64,000 nucleotides of DNA from Boletus sp. NGJ (taxonomy: Eukaryota; Basidiomycota; Agaricomycetes; Boletales; Boletaceae): the NCBI GenBank assembly GCA_019096195.1, contig JAGTXK010000197.1, positions 1-64,000 of the forward strand, given 5' to 3'. Shown piece after piece: positions 36,576 to 47,000 of this stretch; the first letter of the stretch is position 1, and each line of letters starts with the position of its first letter. The notes beneath the pieces were generated by a model. That model searched no databases and was not told the DNA's origin. It was given only the letters and a program-made list of their open reading frames with translations. Made by a program: the position numbers and the translations under genes.

Positions 36576-39500
36576 GTTTTTACGCTGCCTGATGGGAGAA
36601 TCAAAACCGGACACTTTGCGGGGGCCGCAAGAGGATACCTGGCGAGAAAAGAAGGGAAAGAATGGGGGACAAGAAAGCTAGGCGCTGCAAAGGACGACAA
36701 GAACTGTTTTTTAGCGCAGAAAAGAGGGACTGGGACGGAACTGGGAGCGATGTGTTGATTGTCGGAGCCCCTGTCCAAAGCGGACGGACAGGGAAAAAAA
36801 GAGATCAAAAGACCACGTGTCCACGGGTCCACAGCGGAGTCCAGGACGTATTACTCAGCAGGTCCATGGACCACCGTGCCGATCTCGGCAACTCATTGCT
36901 TTTTCGCTCATCCAACCGCGACATACCCTGTCCGTGAGGAAAATGCAGATTTACCAGGATGAGCTTTCTCAGCTCTCCTGCGGCACTCGTTTTGGAACAG
37001 TACTATTTCACGAACCGCACGGTGACCCCGACCCGCACTTTCGCAGTTATCTTGGCGTCGTTCCTACGGCATCCGCGCCGAACACGTCGTGAATTCGTTC
37101 AGTGGTTATACCAGACAGGCACTTGCCTTTTCTTTCTTTGGCCCACGCCCCCCACTCCCCTCCTGCGCGTCGCCATCCAGCTCGATCCGACGGTACGCCA
37201 CGACCTTTTCGCTTTCTGGAAGGTCTCCTTCACCTTTCATCTGAGGCACCTATTCGGATCTCTGCTTGCGAGAAGCATTTTTTCGCATCTAACCCATCTC
37301 TGACTGTATGAGCGCTGTTTCGTTGTTCGCGTCCAATGCAGACCATGTTTCTTCTCCACGGCCGCGTGCAACGACGCACATGCTTACTCGTTATCAGTGC
37401 CATCAGTATTCGGGTCCGTTGTCACCCATATCTCCATCAGGTTGGAATGCGCCACACTCACGCAGTGCTAAATTAAGTACCTTGGCGAAAAAGACAGACC
37501 TCGGGACGGAATGCGCAGTGGGTGTTTACGAGTCAAGAGACACTGATGCACTCCGCAGATCCGCGGTAGGTTCTCCATAAGGTGTGTCAGTATTCTCATG
37601 GACGGGCAATTATTAGGTCCGGTGGAGCACTCTTGGCTGACATTTCCGCAGGCATTACACGCGATTATGCATTCGCCGTTCCTCCTGCCTCTTATGATCG
37701 CTGCAATTTCCCTGGCACCATGATAAGGCTATCTTGGGATCACGCTGAGGACTGAACCAAAGGGTGCTCTGTGTGATCAATTATGCCATATCCCTGGTGC
37801 CTTTGAAACTGAATGACACCTATTAAATATCTCCAACTTTCAGCCCAATGGCGTGTGCCAGTGCCTTGCCATGACAGCCCGATTCCCCACGCGATCTTGC
37901 CTGTTCGTTGTTTAGCCGATGTGTATTCAGTTCGTTTACCCACGGAGCAAGCCGGGTACCCCAATCGGCCGTTTTGTAAAACTCGAACGTTTTGATTTTG
38001 TGTTTTTTCGAGACTGTCATATTGGTAAGTTCAGATAGTTTAATTAGGACTCATACGCGAGAGAGCTTCGCTGAGCTCGCCAACAAGGTTTGGCTGTATT
38101 CGGTGATCGGGCTACTCCACACCGCCCGGCAATTTGCTTTGAGGGTGCAAGTCGCGAGCGCAGAAACGTGCACAGGAGTTGCCTATTGACCAGGTATGCT
38201 TCCTCTGACCAGGGTTGGGATCCTCACACCCTTTGATCAGTCACACCTCGAGGTGGACCCATGCTTGCCACATGCATGCGATGGTGCCGAATTTGCGTTC
38301 ATTCTCGTCCTGATGTGAAGCTGAGTGGTCCCAAAAAAAAAATACAGCACCCGCAGAATCTTGCCATATCTGCCAGCATCGGCGCTACGGATAGGCTTCC
38401 AGTGAGTCTCGCCATCGTCTTGATCGATGAGTGGATGCCCGTTATAGGGATTTCACAGTGCACAGGACGTGGAGCTTGAGCGGTATGAGACAGATCTGAC
38501 TGAGGCTAGGATGAATGGCATTCATTCGGACCGAAACTGTGACTGGGTGGAGAGAGTGACTCAACGAGAGCCTGATGAAACAAGCTACTCCGCAGAGATC
38601 CGTACGGCGATGCGGATTTCCTGTTTTGCTTGATTCCATTCATTCATTGTTCTCCATGGCATGCAGCTGATGGGGGTTCTGCTTCCGGCGGTCACTTACG
38701 TCTAGTGGCTCGCTCCCGCGTTCGACGGCCGGACAGCATCAGATTTCGAGCATGGATATTGATAGCATCGGGAATACGTGTCAAAGTGGGAGGCACGAAC
38801 AGCTGGAAGGACCCGCAGAAACACTAAATAGAAGGTTGAGCGGATTTATGAGATGATCGGTAAAATGCAGGGTTTCTTTGGCATTGACCGAGGGACATGT
38901 CAAATGAATTAATTGCCATCGATATATGCGATGGACGGCGCGATACGAAGGGTACATGAATAGATGACTCGACTAGGTGATTTTAGGCAGGGAAGAAAGG
39001 GTGACCGGGGGGGACTCATCGAAGCCGTCGGAATGACTGGGAGGGGATGGACAGGCTTCTAAGCCGAGAAATGAGGGGCGTGTTTGAATGGCCTCGAGGT
39101 TTTACGTCGCTATCGCAGTGGGACTATTTGCAAACGGGGTACCAGGTGAAAAAGGGACGAGATGAAGGGGACGGCAAGAAAATGTATGGGAGCGGAAAAG
39201 AGCGACGAGGAGCGTGAGATTTGCAGAGGGAGCGGATGGATATGGACGAGTACATAATGAGAGGCGAACAATGATAACGTTGACAGGTTTTACTATCAAG
39301 ATCAAGTCGAGGGATCGGAGATGCATGGTTGCAAACTTTAGATTTGCAGATGGGGAATCCCATCTCGAATGGATGCAGAATGGTTGAGAGGTCGTCGTCG
39401 CCTCGTGCGATGATCACCGACATGGGCACGGTGTGCGTTGTGGCGGTACTTTTGGTACTCGAAGCACTTGGCGCAGAGGCTAACCCTTATGGAAAAGATA

Positions 39501-39972
39501 CGCCGAAACTTCGTGTCCGTGAACTTGTCGAAGAAGAGTCAATAAGGATACACAGGCGAGTGAAATAACGCGCGGTAAGTACATTAAAACATCTTCTCCT
39601 CCGGTCGTCCCTCTCCCAGCTTCTCACCTGAGTCGGCGGTGCTTTGTCCTGTACCACCTAGCACACCGCCCACTGCGCTCTTGACAGCATCCTCCAACAC
39701 CTTTAACGACCCTTGACGACCCCCCAAATACGATTCCCGTTCGCACATCGCGTCGAGCACCGCTGCTGTCAGACACTGCGGCGCCTCCCCGTCTTTCCCC
39801 GTTTTTACAATACTCCACAGCCACTTCGATCACGTCCCTGGTGCGCGTCGGTTCTTGCTCTTGGTATGACCAACAATTTCCAACATTATCAATTGCATAT
39901 TTCCATAGAACGCTCCGGCCGTTCATCTTGGCGTCAGTTACGATTCACTAAATAATCTACCTATTCCTTAAA
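36576..39972. other. Long divergent intergenic region between two C2H2 regulators
   Basis: About 3.4 kb separate the start codons of two head-to-head paralogous regulators. It is much longer than other intergenic gaps here. Open frames (for example plus 36959-37303) carry no known motif and no supported splicing. The first few hundred bases on each side are pyrimidine-rich on the sense strand of the adjoining gene, as in 5' leaders. It may hold long leaders, enhancer-like sites or a non-coding transcript; I cannot point to one. Confidence 0.5.
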
Positions 39973-42072
39973 ATGCAGCTGGACTCGAACGGTTACTCTG
40001 CTTATTTCGCACCCTCTCTCCTTTCATCCCAGCCTTGCCCAGGAATCGCCACAATGTCTGGCTCCCCATATCCTACTGCTACCCAGCCCCACTCCAACCC
40101 CCACCCAGCGTTTAACCACGCGCACTTTCCCCAACCCGGTCACTCGGTTTCTTCTTATCGTACGCATTCTCACCAGTCTCCCCTCCGTCAAGCAAGCCTG
40201 GGCTATAGCCCTTATCCATCAGACGTCTCTGCCGCGTCCCCCGAATCCCCCATCTCCTCGTCTTCTGCCAACGAAAGCCCCCTTCCAGAACCCCCCATCG
40301 ACAACATGGACAACGACATGGCGGCCCATGTCGCAACCGGGAACGACGACTACTACCCCTACGCCACAGAAGACATCTCGCTCGGATATCCGTACAACCA
40401 TATCGGCTCCCGTCCCCTGGTTCCCGCCTACACTCTCGACAGCCCAGAGTACTACAAGCAGCCAGTTTCCGCCCCGCTGCCCATGAATATCTCCCTCGCT
40501 ATGGGTTACTCATGGTCACCCGAGACGAAGAAATTCCAGCCGCTATATCCGCCGATACAGCAAATCCAGCGGCAGCATAGCCCCGCAGAGTATCCTGCCC
40601 AGCCACCCGTCGCGGGTCCCGTGCATACTGCCACAAGAACCACCTGTGGTAGCGCGCAGCCTTTCGACCAGGCAATCGACGAGCCCGATCTTGTTTATCC
40701 ACAGCTTTCCTCCCGGCATTATACTACTGCACCCACACAATTAACGCAGCAATTCTCCCCGGCGTATTCGCTTCGGCAAGGCGTCAGCATCAAACAGGAA
40801 AATGACATCTCTTTTCCTGACCTATACAATCGCTCAGCCGATATTGCTGGCCCTAGCACTGGCTATGGAACATTTCGGAACCTCTTGGACTCAGGTTCGC
40901 GTATTTTCATTTCTTGCAAAAATCCCAGGGAATACTAACCACCGATTCCCCCAGCTCCCACCGACTCGTCTCTTGATCTTGCTCTGCAGTATGGCCATTC
41001 TCAGACCAATCAGGCCTCGATGAACGTACCCGTCCTGTCGGCCCCTGTACCCCGACATTCAGCGTACTTTGGAACGTCGCTGGTCAATAATTGCGAGCGC
41101 ACGTGCCAGGAACAGGAACAACAGCAAGAGCGACATGCTTTGAGGGTACGATCCCAGGGCCTGCAGGAACAACGAACCGTCCGGCCGGCCGAGGTATCCC
41201 CTATCATGGGCGTTGCGGAACTACCAGATGGGGGCGACGAAGATGCTGAAGGAGAACCTGACGTTGAACCCTTGAACTTTCACGGTGGCAGCACGACAAG
41301 TGGACATAGTACGGTGGGAGTTTACGACTACACGAGAAAGTTTGCTCGAGGGTCGCATTCAGGGACGAGCAGTGGTGAAGATGCGGACGAGGTAGAAGAA
41401 CTCAACGGCCGTGACCTTGACTACGATTACAGGGCAGAGGAGGAGGATGACGCTGGCGACGGCGACTTTGTGCCATGCAGCCGGACTACGTCAAAGAACA
41501 CGCGGAGCTTACGTCCTCGATCCATAGCCGGTAGAAATCCGGTGCGGTATCATCCTTATGGCGCAGATGTCTCACCCTCTGCCGTCAAGGGTTCTCCCAG
41601 GTCACCTCTCATCTCTGCCTCTGAAATGTCACCCGCTTCTTCATCTGGACAACCGGGGAAGGTGCGGAAGAACGCGAGGACCCTCCCTATTCCTGTCCCC
41701 GTTCCAAATCTCACGAAAAAGTCAAGGGGCCGACGAGTCCCGACCGTGAGCGGTGCGAGCGTTGGACGTAGCTCAAGAGATGCAGCGCTGGGCGCTCGCA
41801 TATATCTCTGTGACGTCAGCGGATGCGGGAAATGCTTTGCCAGAGGAGAGCATCTCAAGAGACATATCCGAAGCATTCACACCTATGAGAAACGTGCGTG
41901 GTATACACATTTTACACGTCATATTCTACTAACCTATTCCGCTATAGCGCACAAATGCCCATATCCTGGGTGCGGTAAGGAATTTAGCCGACATGATAAC
42001 CTGGGACAACATATGAAAGTTCATAAGGATTTTCCAAAAGTTATGGAACGCGTGAGGGGCGGAGAAGCATGA
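39973..42072 (+). CDS. C2H2 zinc-finger transcription factor, two fingers (paralogue B)
   Basis: Three exons: 39973 to about 40893, about 40955 to 41893, and 41948-42072. It starts MQLDSNGYSAYFAPSLLSSQ. The N-terminal third is rich in Pro, Ser, Tyr and His, as in activation domains. After an acidic stretch (about 41380-41470) comes PVPVPNLTKKSRGRRVPTVS, finger 1 (LCDVSGCGKCFARGEHLKRH, then IRSIHTYEK), an intron of 54 nt with a CTAAC branch, and finger 2 (CPYPGCGKEFSRHDNLGQHM KVH). The protein ends soon after at GGEA. It is a nuclear DNA-binding regulator; targets are unknown. It is the longer, better-preserved partner of the gene on the minus strand at 34910-36575. Confidence 0.85.
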
Positions 42073-43390
42073 GATCCCAAGTACACGCTGCAAAGGTTTG
42101 TGCATGGGCGACGGTCCGAGGTCATATTGGACACTCACCCGCGACGTGACGGCAGTCGGACTTTTGACAACTGTGGACATTGTGCTTTCCTTTCTATCCC
42201 TGGCCTTCTTCTTATTCGTCTTATTTCCCAACATGCGGTGTTCATTCGTCCTCGTTATTATTCCTTCATCCCCCTTTGGACATTCTTCCACGATCCGCGC
42301 TGCCTTCGAGGCAGTCACCATTCCGTCTCCGCCACCCATTCCATGGTTTCGTGTGCGCTTGCGATATACCCACAGGCCATGCCGCCCTCGCTTCGCCAAT
42401 TCTTGGTCTATGTTCGCCTGGGTTCCGTGATCTTTCCATGCTGCCATGCTTCCATCAACTCCTCGGTCTCAACATCGCCAGCGACGCCACACCTATCAAG
42501 GCAACTTCCGGATGCATATCCTCTTCTGCCTAGGATAGGCAAAGCTCGCAATTAGGCCCTCACCCCTTCCAACCATGCTCGTGCTGGCTTTTTCATGACA
42601 CTGTTCCTATTTCACGACGACATCCTCCCCTCGCTTAACCGAGCACCGGTTGCAGATGCCAACGATTTTCCACGCCCTTTACGATCTTTTTTCCTGTATT
42701 TTATCACCGTTGATTAAGACGGTGGGGATTCTGTATCATTATTCTGCATCATCACATTCGGACATTGCCTTGACTTGTCATGTTGTTATTGTACCAATCG
42801 GTCGGAGTATGTAGCAAATACGTTATGGTTGTAAAGTATGATACGGTGTCTTGGGCTGTGTGTGGAGGATTTCTTCTCGCTGATGGCAGATTGGGTGAAT
42901 GAAGAAACGAATACGTTTGACCGGAGCTAGCTGCAGCCTTGTTCAGTTCTGACATTTTCATGTGATATCTCGCGAGCGGCCTAGAACAACCTGATATGAC
43001 CCAACTCGGTGACACCCGATCAGAGTGGTGCGCTCTCAACTTCATTTCAAGGTGGGACTCAGCGAATATTTCGTTGCGGCTGGGCAGACGGCAAAATGTC
43101 TCGGCGGAACTTGTCAGCTGCTAGGGAGAGGCACTGTATTACGATGGCTACAATCGGACGACAAATATATATGGCAGTGATCAATGGACTTAGCTGTGGG
43201 GAAGACATAATGAGTCAGATGACTGACATTGATCGGGTGTGAAAAAAAGAGTAGTAATTACCAGACAAAAGGGAACGCGATCGGGGTCAGGAGGGGAGAT
43301 AACGGGGATAGTAGCGTGATAATCGTCAACGAGTGTGGGCATATTATTGGCGGGGTTCACCGGGACAAAGGCCGAAACGACCAACGGCAA
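42073..43390. other. Intergenic between convergent genes, nothing recognised
   Basis: The 3' flanks of the C2H2 gene (plus) and centrin (minus). A plus-strand open frame of about 150 codons near 42100-42555 is Pro/Ser/His-rich and without motif, and I consider it a transcribed 3' flank at most. Confidence 0.45.
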
Positions 43391-44243
43391 CTATGGATCA
43401 TCTGTCATGATTGCAAAGAATTCCTGCTCGTTGATTTCCCCATCTTGGTCTAGGTCAAATTCGTCTATCATCGCTTGCCTAAGGAAAATGGAAGAGGAGA
43501 GGTGAGCAAATATAGAACCGCAAATGGAGAAATAATCGCAGTTTTTTTGGGGGGGAAATAACGGTGAATAAAATTTGGAACGGCAAAAGGAAAGACGGTC
43601 GCACACTGCCGTGCACTGAAACAGGGTATTGGGCTCAGGTGCTGCGCATAGCATGTTGCGCCCCAAGTGGGAAGAGGATGATCACACTCACAGCTCATCG
43701 TCCTCTAAACGGTCACCAATTTCCTTGGCCACTCTTCTGAGGTTCCGCAGACTAATCTTGCCTGTATTGTCGTCGTCGAACAATTGGAATGCACGACGGA
43801 TCTCTTCCATCGGATCTCGTGCGAGGATCCGCTCGCTCACTGGAATCCGAGGTGAGTACAGGATGACGAAAATGGGAAAAGGGCAACGGGGGCCGTGAGG
43901 CGACTATCAAGGAAACTGCCGACTGGACGTCATGGCGCGAGCGTGCAACAGGGCTGGTGTGGGGCGAAGCAGATGTGACTCAACTGATTTTTGCAAAGTC
44001 CTCGAATTCCATGAGGCCGTGACCACTCTTATCGTGGTCTCTGAGTATTTTTAGTACTTCTGCCTTCTTCATGTCGAAACCGAGAGCGCGCATCGCGACC
44101 TTGAGCTCGTGGTAGTCCAAGGAGCCATCCTTGTCCGTATCGAAGAGCTCAAAAGCCTCTTTTATCTCTTGTTTCTGTTCGTCTGAGAGCTCTGGACGCG
44201 TATGTGTCCGTCGCTTTGCTTTCTGTGCCGAAGTGGAGTACAT
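43391..44243 (-). CDS. CDC31: Centrin (caltractin, Cdc31)
   Basis: A calcium-binding EF-hand protein of the spindle pole body and of nuclear pore mRNA export (TREX-2). The ATG at 44243 starts [22 protein letters not shown]1 is [12 protein letters not shown], canonical. EF2 ([15 protein letters not shown]) has a two-residue expansion and probably does not bind calcium. EF3 is [12 protein letters not shown], with a non-acidic position 12. EF4 is [12 protein letters not shown], canonical. The frame ends ...FFAIMTDDP at 43391. Short introns separate AKIS from [20 protein letters not shown] and split DDEL|QAMIDEF. Length (about 170 residues spliced) is normal. An upstream non-ATG extension is open but not needed. 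Confidence 0.92.
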
Positions 44244-44415
44244 CGTAGAGGGGTTTTGCAGACGTTGTGTGTGATGTTTTCGAGTCGAAGCAAGAGACAA
44301 GAAAACATGGTCACGTGCCCATAAACGCGTGTAGGACCCTGAATACCACTATAATTGCTTCCTCACGCTTGTTTTTTGGCATCAGCCTGCGTCAAGTTGA
44401 ACGCTGCCCGCTCTG

Positions 44416-45341
44416 ATGCCCTACTGCGAGCGTTGCGACCGCGATTTCCAGTGTACCAACAACACATCTCAAACTCTCCCAGTCACAACGTCTGTGATGA
44501 TTGTGATGAGGACTTTGACTCATGGTGGGGCCTCAAACAACACTACGTCCAGAGCTCCAGACATCATTACCGTCGCCAATGCGACACCGAATTTGAAGAC
44601 GACGACGACTTGATCGACCACTGCCTCGACGAACACGACTACTGCGAGGAATGTGACCGGTTCTTCCGGAACGCCTTTGGCCTGCAAGAGCACAACCGAC
44701 AGTCTCACCACTATTGCGTTGACTGCCGGCGTTTTTTCAATTCCGAGAGCAACCTGCGTGCGGTGAGTGCCTTTTGCAGTTTATTGTTCTCGACAGCCGA
44801 TTGACACTTGGCTCAGCACCTGAAGTCGAGCGTGCATCGTCCAAAGAATGTACTGTGTGCATTCGAACACCGTGGTTGTAGACAATCGTTTGTCAGCAAG
44901 TCGGCAATGATACTCCACCTCGAGTCTGGGTCATGCATGTCCGGTGCCGATCGCACCATGATCAACCGATGGGTCCGACTGCAGGACCGTAATAACATTG
45001 TCACCGTTCCGTCGCGTCTCCTTACCAACGGTGGTGCTACCCCAAAGTATGTCGCCACAGAGCGGTCGTGGAACTGTTTTGCCAATGCGTACGAGTGTGT
45101 GCTCTGCCACGGCACCTTCCGGACGCTTGACGCCCTCAACCGCCATCTCGCGAGTCCAAGGCACGAAGAAAGATCATACCGCTGCCCCCTCTCGACCTGT
45201 CTTACAAAGTTCCACACACTCAGTGCCTTGTGCCAACACGTCGAGAGCGAGAGCTGTGGCGTGTTGAGGTTCAAGGCTGCCCAGGAGGGAATGGATGGGT
45301 TATTGGACAACATGCACAGATTGAGAATCCAGGGTGAGTGA
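44416..45341 (+). CDS. Multi-finger C2H2 protein, first finger damaged
   Basis: Two main exons joined over an intron at about 44764-44816. Finger-like units are VCDDCDEDFDSWWGLKQHYV, CDTEFEDDDDLIDHCLDEH, YCEECDRFFRNAFGLQEHNR, YCVDCRRFFNSESNLRAHLK, then CRQSFVSKSAMILHLESGSC, YECVLCHGTFRTLDALNRHL and a last CPLSTCLTKFHTLSALCQHV. This is an Agaricomycete family with a conserved order of atypical C2H2 fingers; its function is unknown to me and binding to nucleic acid is presumed. The natural ATG (44416, MPYCERCDRDF) is out of frame with the rest (YQQHISNSPSHNVCDDC), and finger 2 reads HHYRRQC where a Cys is expected. It may be a decaying gene or carry a one-base reading error. Confidence 0.65.
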
Positions 45342-45696
45342 GCGATGGATTGTCTCCATCAAACATGGCACTGAGTATGAAAATCAAGGTTAGCGTAGTG
45401 CAAGATCTTGAAAGTCCGTGACAGTTTCCGATGAACCTATATCCAAAGCTTGTTGGGTGGCGCCTATAGAGTTTCCATACGCAGATGGCCGCCCATTCAT
45501 AGTTTTGTGCCTCGTGCAAGCACTATCAGCACTATAGCTCTTTCATTTCGTGTTGTCCCGTCGTGATGGTGAATTCGATTGATACCATGATCAGCACCCA
45601 ATTGCGAGTCGCCACCGTCTGACAAGGTTTGGAAAGCTACCACACTAACGACGGCGTTCGCCCGTTGACTTGACACCGACCACTCGACGACGCCAC
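45342..45696. other. Short intergenic region, nothing recognised
   Basis: The 3' flank of the multi-finger gene and the upstream region of the membrane-protein gene. No motif seen. Confidence 0.4.
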
Positions 45697-46712
45697 ATGA
45701 AGCTCAACCAGCGATCGCTCCATCTCTTCCATCTCCTCCCCTTTTTATGTCACGAGGTTGCCGCCAACACGGAAATTATCAACTTCTCGTCCTCTCGAGA
45801 GCGGACAGTTGATCTTCTCTTAGATGTAGTCGGAAATTGGTGCGTTTCCTACCACAGCTCGTTCGGGCGAGGAGGGGAAGGAGAGCTCCTCACACAGCTC
45901 TTGTTTCATCCCGGCCAGGTCAAAGCTCCATCCATCAGATAACGAGCGGCGATGGTCACTCGAACCTGCTGCGCTTCATACACCTCTCCATCAAGTGTGT
46001 GAACAAATCAACGAAACCGTGACTCCATTTGCGTGCCCCCACGAGCTGTGGGTCCTCCTAGACCTGGACGACGAAAAATGGGCATCCTACTCCACCTTCA
46101 CTCTTCGCTTGTCCTGGCCTGCTTCTGTACGTTTCATTCATCGTTTTCTTGTGCTCGACGGATGTCTGATTTCATACGTGTACCCAGACCCCCGCGGATT
46201 TTGCGATTGCGATGTACACCACACAGGATCTTCTCGCCCGACTATCCGAGCGAGACCCGATCTCGACCTCGCCCGGGCGAGAGCGCACACACGCCCGTTC
46301 TTCCCCCCACACATCCTCAACACCACACACCCCCACCACGCGCTCCAGATACGCCCGTATCCGTGCCGTGCACGCGGGCGTTCCCACCCCTGGTTCTCGA
46401 TCTCACCCGTCTCTACGTTCAGCGCCTCAGCCTCGCGTTCCCATTCCTATTCCTCACCCAGGCAGCGATGTACCGGCTCGTGTACCGGTCGACGAACACG
46501 GAAAGACAAGCGTGCCGTTCATCATCATCTTGGAACCGTTGTACTTGGGCGTGCTTCCGGCTACTTTACTACCCACCGTGGGCTTCCTCATCCCAATCGT
46601 GCTCGCCGCAGCCCTTTCTGCTTCACTCGTCATCGCTTATTTTGAACCGTTCGTACGACAAGCAAGGGCAGATTTGAATACAAGAATGACGGGAACGAGG
46701 AAAAAACGGTGA
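45697..46712 (+). CDS. Putative secretory-pathway type I membrane protein, unknown function
   Basis: Three exons (45697-45839, 45919-46126, 46188-46712) with canonical introns give about 291 residues. The N-terminus MKLNQRSLHLFHLLPFLCHE is basic then hydrophobic, like a signal peptide, and is followed by VAANTEIINFSSSRERTVDL. The middle contains NETVTPFACPHELWVLLDLD and WASYSTFTLRLSWPAS-TPAD, with one N-glycosylation sequon (NET). A Pro/Ser/Arg-rich low-complexity stretch follows. One strong membrane segment (VGFLIPIVLAAALSASLVIA) lies near the end, then a short basic tail (MTGTRKKR). This suggests a lumenal domain and a cytosolic tail. I do not recognise the family; a GPI-synthesis accessory protein of PIG-X/Pbn1 type is one possibility worth testing. 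Confidence 0.65.
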
Positions 46713-47000
46713 TACATTTTCCGACCTCGAGGTTCAACATGCAGCTGGTGCATGGCGGTGGCTTGATCTACTCTCAAGGATCAATCAAACGTTCGTCAAT
46801 TCAATACCCACTGGCGCAGTACATTCTGGTAGTATACTTAGACCGGTGATATCTCAACGCAATGTATGCTTGATCTGAATAAACCAGCCAATCAATCACA
46901 GGCACACATCCGATCTTTATGTCTTTTTCCACCATAGATTCCATGAGATCCTCGCCATTCATTCGATCTTGCATGTTCCTCCCACCGGGAATCGTGAGCC

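Noticed and set aside
36959-37303. ATG-led plus-strand frame of 114 codons
   Set aside because: No motif, no splice continuation, skewed composition; it overlaps the presumed 5' leader of the minus-strand C2H2 gene.
42100-42555. Plus-strand frame of about 150 codons downstream of the C2H2 gene
   Set aside because: Pro/His/Ser-rich text without motif in a 3' flank; overlapping frames on both strands are equally long, as expected by chance in this composition.
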